The position numbers were made by a program, and so were the translations under genes. Below are positions 58,445 through 64,000 of a stretch of 64,000 nucleotides of DNA, in pieces. The stretch spans positions 372,620 through 436,619 of the forward strand of contig JAJAGP010000181.1 of assembly GCA_025084515.1 (NCBI GenBank), written 5' to 3'. The notes below the pieces were generated by a model. It had not been told where the DNA came from, did not search any database, and was given only the letters and a program-made list of their open reading frames with translations. Position 1 is the first letter of the stretch. Every line of letters begins with the position of its first letter. This DNA comes from Ancistrus triradiatus (lineage: Eukaryota > Chordata > Actinopteri > Siluriformes > Loricariidae).

Positions 58445-59566
58445 ACAAGTTGACTGATTAAATATTGGATAGCCACAGCAGTTGGGATTAATAATAATAA
58501 TAATTGAAATAAAAATATACTTTATTATTTGCAGACGCCATATTTAAAAATGGCATAAAACAAATGCATATGACTACAATTGCATCTAATTCACAAATCT
58601 GATTTTAAAGTGAAAAAGCAAAATTCACATCTTAAATCTTTGACATGTTTCACAGTCTAAGGAGTGGTCCATCCCATATGGACTGATACATATTAAAGTG
58701 ACCCAGAAAATGTGTGACCACAGTAAGATTTGGATATGCACAAAGGAATATGAAATAAAATGGTCACCTCATGCCTGACTAACAACAGTTTAGTTGAACT
58801 TGCAAGTAAAAAAAGAAAGCATATCTAATGTTCAGTGGAATACTGCCTAGCTACATAAGATGCATATGTTAATTCTAAATGGTTCACAAACTTACAAGCA
58901 CCACTGTATTTAGTAACTCCATGTATATATAATGTTTTACTAACCACAGAAACCATAATATGGCAGTATAAAATAGTGTTGCATGCCTGAAATGTAGGAA
59001 TGGATGTTTATTAACATATGAAACGAAGTTGACCAGACAAAACCTGAAATAACTCAGGTTCTTATTTTCTGCAATGAAATAAAAGCATAAAGAATTGTAA
59101 GAAACAATGTGTTTTTAATACAAATTTTCCATATGGTCCTGACTTTTTCTGATTTGGGGTTTAGGTATTAGGTATAGAACTTTTATATGCTACGTGCATA
59201 TATTTGATATATTTGATTAAGAATCCCATAAATAACTTATTTTAACCTTTACAGACAAAAGATGAGTTCAGAGTTCAGAGTTCAGACACTGGCCCCAAAA
59301 TCAGGAGTTACACAGATTTAAGTTAAATCACAGAGAGTCTCTATGTATATACAGTATAATGATCTAACTCCTATAAGAATCCTGTAAGATAAGCCAGATG
59401 AAACAGAGACTCAACAAGTAAATGTGAACCAGTTTTTTATATAGTTTACAGAGTATATAGAGTGATGAAATAAACAAAGTCTACTTACAATAGGAGAGGC
59501 ACAAATACTCACAAACACCATTTACATCTTATAAGCTATAAACAGCAAAAAGCCATACAAACTTCT
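58445..59566. other. Intron with family A and family C remnants
   Basis: A lone family A terminus is at about 58870-58907 (GGTTCACAAACTTACAAGC, ACCACTGTA). A family C right end is at about 58980-59165 (GACCAGACAAAACCTGAAAT, CTGACTTTTTCTGATTTGGGG). The remainder is unassigned. Confidence 0.6.
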
Positions 59567-61790
59567 TCTTCTTCTTTCGGTTTCTCCCTTTATCAGGGGT
59601 CACCACAGCGAGTTAAATGTTTCCACCTCACCCTGTCCTCCACGTCCTCTACTCTCACCCCAACTCCCTGCATATCTTCATTTACCACAACCAAATAACT
59701 CCTCTTTGGTCTCCTTCCGTCTCTTGCATGGCAGCTCCATCGCCCAACATCCTTCCTACCAATATATCCACTATTCCTCCTCTGCAACATGTCCAAAAAA
59801 CCATCTCAGTCTTCCCTCTCGAATTTTGTCTCCAATTTTCCAACCTGTGCGGTCCTCTGATGAGCTCATTTTCCTAATCCGTCCACCCTAGACACTCTAA
59901 GAGAACCTCAACATCTTAAGTTCTGCCACCTCCAGCTCTGCTCCTGTCTCTTTGTCAGTGCCACTGTATCTAAGCCTTACAACAAAAGGCTGGTCTCAAT
60001 ACTCTCTTATAAATCTTTCCTTTCCTTTTGCTGCGACCCTTTGTCCAACAGCATCCTGACACTCTTTCTCCACCACTCCATCCTGCCTGTACTCTCTTTT
60101 TTCATCCTTTCCAACTCCCCATGTCCTGGACAGTTGATCCCAAGTACCTGAACTCATGGACCTTTTGACCACTGATCCATGTAGCCCTGACTGTCCACCT
60201 GCCTCCCTTTCATTTACAACACATGTATTGTCTACTACAGTGTTGACTTTATCCTCTCCTTTCAAGATTATACCTCCACATCTCCAAGTCCTTCTACCTG
60301 TTCCCTGTTCTCCACTACAGATCACAATGTCATCTGCAAACATCAAGTCCACGGCATTCCTTGTCTGAGCTCATCTGTTAGTAGTCCATCACCAGGCAAT
60401 AAAGAAGGGGACTCATGCCGATCCTTATATGCAGTCCCCACCTCGACCTTGAAGCTATTGTCACTCCTACAGCAACAGCTCACCGCTGTCACGCTGTTGC
60501 ATTTAATGTCCCGCACTAACTAACTTACAGTTCAGCACTAGAGACTTCCTCCATACACACCAACAGTTCATCCCTTGGCACCCTGTCATAAAGCTTTCTC
60601 TAAATCCACAAGACGCAGTGTAGCTCTTTTCTGACCAATCTCTATACTTCTACATCAGCAGTCTCAAAGCAAAAATCGCATCCATGGTGTTCTTCCTTGG
60701 CATGAAACCATATTGTTGTTCACACCCCACTGTCTGTTCACCTCCTGGTGAGCCTAGCTTCACCACAACTCTCTCCCAAATCTTCATTGTGTGCTCATCA
60801 ACTTATGCCCCTGTAAGAGCCACCAAACTCTGACATCACCCCTTCTGAGTAAAAATCGGTACAGTTAAACTTTTCACTCCATCCTACTGGCATACTCTCA
60901 GTTTACCAGAATTCCCATTGAATAATCTAGTCAAAAACACCACTCCCAGCTCTCCTAGACTTTCCCATACCTCCACCGGTATGTCATCAGGTCCACTGCC
61001 TTCATTCTTCATCCTTTCAAGCTTTCCTCACTTCTTCCTCGCTAATCTTTGCTACATCCTGTGCCACAATTTTAACAATGCCAGCTTCTTTTCCCTTTCA
61101 TTTTTACATCATCAACTCTCAAAATTACTCTTCCATCTTTCCCTCACCCCTATCCTCACCGTCAGTACATTACCATTCTATCCTTGATCACCCTGACCTG
61201 CTGCAAAATCCTTTACCAGCTCTATCTCTCTGTCTCGCCAGCAGATAAAACTCCTTCTTCTCCTACCCTACTGTCTAACCTTTCATATAAACTCATCGTA
61301 GGCCTTCTGCTTGGCTTGCGACCTCCCTCTTTGGCCCTTTGCCGCATCCACTTGTACTCCTGCCTACTCTCATTAATCCTGTCCCGGTCCCATTCCGTCT
61401 TTGCTGACCTATTTCGTCTGAATAACCTCTTGCACTTCCTCGTTCCCACCACCAGGTTCTTCCTTTCATCCTTGGTCTGTCCAGAAGACACACCAGTACC
61501 TTTCTACCTGTCTGTCTAATCACTGTTGCTGTACTACCCAGTCGGTCTGGGAGCTCTTTCCTATCACCAAAAGCCTTTATCAGCTCCTTCTGAACTCCTT
61601 ACCAAACATTCTTCCTTTCTCAAAACTTCCACATTTGTCCATCGCTCTGCCTTTGTCCTCCCCTCTTCCTAACCACCATGCATCCTGAACACCACAATCC
61701 GATGTGCCTAGCTACCACTGTCCCGCCTACCTTTTACAGTCACCAATCTCTTTAAGCAACCCTTCTATGTAGCTGTCGATGTATCTCCCT
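59567..61790 (-). mobile_element. RTE-clade LINE, second copy, 5'-truncated and indel-rich
   Basis: It aligns with 16044-18290 throughout, starting from the same (GAA)n tail and GACCCCTGATAAAGGG. Differences are dominated by single-base insertions and deletions, often in short homopolymers, so no long frame survives. Fragments such as FADDIVICSGEQ and DVEDRVRWKHLTRCGDP identify RT and C-terminus. Similarity fades near 61790. Confidence 0.9.
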
Positions 61791-62815
61791 CTCTTACCTT
61801 CTTCCCCCAAGTCGTAAACTTACAACATCTTGGAATCAAGCGACCCTAACATCTGGACAAGATCTTAACCCCCCCCACCTTCTTGACTCCAACGAAATTG
61901 GACGTCTGTCAAAAAAGACATATAACCCTTCGACATCTCCAAATGAACTAAGTCCATGTGCTAATCTGAGTTCAACGTTTCAAGACACCAAAGCTTTCTT
62001 AATTGTCTTCGGCTTTTGCAAAAATTAACGACTTTCTTCCTCATAGTTAAAACTCTGTCATCACAGCCTCTCTTGCAAACCTTCTCACCCAGCCTGCGCA
62101 AGAAAAGGCACCACCGGAGATTACGAACATCAAAACGGTCAAGAGGACTATGGCCTTCCCTCTTAAAAAAAACCAAGAACTCAGCTTGTGTTCTAAGGAG
62201 ACAAACTTAAATTGTATGCAACTCTTTCTGGGAACAGTTTCTTCATCGAAACCTTTTAATTATAACAAAATAATATTGGATCCTGAGAAGTCCAAACACG
62301 CTATAACCTTTAATGATTCATACAAAGAGTGGATCAAGGATAGTCTTTTATATCCACACAACATTACAGATTTTCATATTGTTATGTTACTGAATTTAGT
62401 ATCTTCATATCTACTTGATTGATGTGTTAGTATATTATCTTTTGTTTTGAATTTAGTTATCTGGTTTAGTACGATATATAGAAATAACACGCTTTGGCCT
62501 ATGTGTTTTGATCGATGGGTTTTTAATAATTTGTGCAACAAACATGAAGTTATTTACAATGTACCGTTTCCTACAGCTTGAGTAATCATAGATTGTTGTT
62601 AAAAGTATAGTAAATGCCTGCGCTGTAGTTAGAATGCTGTAACGATGTTCTAAGTTATCAATTCAAGGTGCTTTGATATCTGAACCTTACAACGAAGTCT
62701 GCATCTAAAACTTGTAATTTGAGGATTTTTGGTTTGTTATTGTGTGATACTTTTCATCTCTTTTAGATACGTTAGGAATAGTATTTAATCAGTTAGACGT
62801 CTGTGGATTATGGTT
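61791..62815. other. Unassigned sequence
   Basis: A plus-strand frame at 62150-62422 (including KSKHAITFNDSYKEWIKDSL) is not recognised. The text from 61800 to 61930 is low-complexity and C-rich. No calcium-channel exon was found. Confidence 0.35.
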
Positions 62816-63960
62816 GAAAATAAGGCAACCGCGATAGGAGAAGCTTTACGGAGGAGTCAGCTTCTCATTGGCTAAGTAAGGCAACTCCTTATGTCCCGCC
62901 TCCAGCCGCCCCCTGAGAGGGAGCATTCAAAAGCAGCCGGGACGACCGGGAAGTTAAGTTAACTTCAAATTCGTGTGTAGTCTTGTGTCTTTATTGTGTT
63001 TTATGTTTTTCTTTTTTGTAACGTTTTTGATTATTCATTTCACTCAAGTTTCGGTTTACTGTAAAGTTTCCTGTGTACCGCAGTCTTAAGTAGTTCGGTA
63101 TCGCGAACTAGTAAAGACCCAACCAGGCTCTACGATCGGACCATTTTTGTGTGCCATCCAAGTTTTACGAGTTTTTGTTGAAGCACGTGTGCAAGAACGT
63201 GCTCGACTCCACCTTTATCTGTGGCAAGGATTAGAATCCGAGTAGCATGCCGCAGTCGAGGTCAGGGAACCTGATCACCAACAAGCTGGGAAAAAAAGCC
63301 CAAACGGAGTGGGCCCTCAACCCATCTGTGATCCAACGGACCGAGGGGACACGGACCGGGAGACCCGGACCGAAGACACGGACCGAGGCCTTAGCCAAGA
63401 TCTTACAGTCCGCCCGACAGGAAGCTCAGGAATCTGAAGATTTTTACCCGCTTCAGTTATATGTGTGACCGTTTTTTTTCCGGGGACGACAGGCAGAGGC
63501 CGGGTTTCGTTACATCTCTTCGCGTGTGGAGCCTCCACAAAGCAATCGGCAAGTACACTGTTGTGGCTGTTATGGGTCCCGATCTATGTACGTTGCGTTG
63601 TTAAGCTTAAAACCCGCTTCAACATAGACTATTCACGCATAAGTAATTAACATACTATCCCCACTCAACTTAATTAAGGTGACCGTAGCATTGCAACTTA
63701 GTAAGTATTACGCGAACCGAAAGTTACAATAGAGTCATCTTGGTTTCCGATTTTACTATGTAAGTGTACGCTTGCCATTATTCCCTGTTCTCCATACTGT
63801 GATACTACAGTTCATCGTCATTTATGATTAACTCTGTGATACACTCGTTATTACCTAGATAATTGTGGTATTTGCCTTGTTTTGTAGTAATAAAACTTTG
63901 TTTATTAAAACCTTTTTTGAAGTTGCCGCCTGGTTTTGAGGCTCCTTCATCATTCATCAT
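62816..63960 (+). other. Promoter-like or LTR-like segment with a 73-codon frame
   Basis: It contains an inverted CCAAT box (TCATTGGCT, about 62865), a GC-rich stretch and a weak TATA-like GCATTCAAAAG (about 62925). It ends with ATAAAACTTTG (about 63890) and an A-rich tail near 63965. A frame at 63247-63468 encodes a basic, hydrophilic peptide starting MPQSRSGNLITNKLGKKAQT, with no recognised family. The order of promoter-like, untranslated and polyadenylation-like sequence could mean an LTR, a solo retroelement or a small gene. Confidence 0.35.
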
Positions 63961-64000
63961 TCAAAAAAAAAAACAAAAGGTCGAGAAAAACTACCGGAAT

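Overview
The window is vertebrate nuclear DNA, almost certainly from a ray-finned fish. It holds part of one large, intron-rich host gene on the minus strand. Everything else recognisable is transposable-element (TE) debris typical of teleosts: several Tc1/mariner families, L2-like, RTE and Tx1-like LINEs, Ty3/gypsy and Penelope-like elements, and tRNA-derived SINEs. The species cannot be fixed from sequence alone. No bacterial-style operon, CRISPR array or rRNA gene is visible.

The host gene is an L-type voltage-gated calcium channel alpha-1 subunit, best matching cacna1c (Cav1.2). Eighteen coding exons run from 58390 down to 21171. They cover domain III S1 through domain IV S6 and the start of the C-terminal EF-hand. 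All exons have GT/AG borders and their codon phases join without error. One choice from the mutually exclusive IVS3 exon pair (32552-32635 or 31872-31955) plus the 36-bp IVS3-S4 cassette gives about 619 codons. Pore glutamates and S4 arginines are present. The gene is cut at both edges: exons before domain III S1 lie beyond the right edge, and most of the C-terminal tail lies beyond the left edge.

Layout: 1-4380 is L2-like LINE debris and unassigned AT-rich DNA. 4382-12510 is a truncated Tc1 element followed by a decayed minus-strand gypsy element carrying two oppositely oriented Tc1 copies. 12640-14540 is an L2-like endonuclease region split by a 1.3-kb CT-rich insertion. 14629-16027 is a DNA transposon, 16044-19190 an RTE LINE, 19405-19665 a SINE, and 19714-21108 a nearly complete Tc1. 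21171-24400 holds domain IV exons. 24400-31540 is intron with nested MITE, Tc1 and LINE copies. 31870-44180 holds exons for domains III and IV, with gypsy, Tc1, pogo-like and microsatellite insertions between them. 44180-58100 is a 13.9-kb intron packed with Tc1, Penelope-like, SINE, L2-like and Tx1-like sequence. 58108-58390 holds the domain III S1-S2 exons. 58445-64000 contains a second, indel-riddled RTE copy and an unclassified promoter- or LTR-like stretch.

Only the calcium-channel exons look functional. Every transposase or reverse transcriptase I read has stops, frameshifts or deletions. I saw no convincing new biological system. The most distinctive items are the alternative-exon cluster, the opposed Penelope RT and GIY-YIG modules, the esterase-type LINE ORF1, several hairpin-forming inverted repeats, and an indel pattern that may be an assembly artefact.
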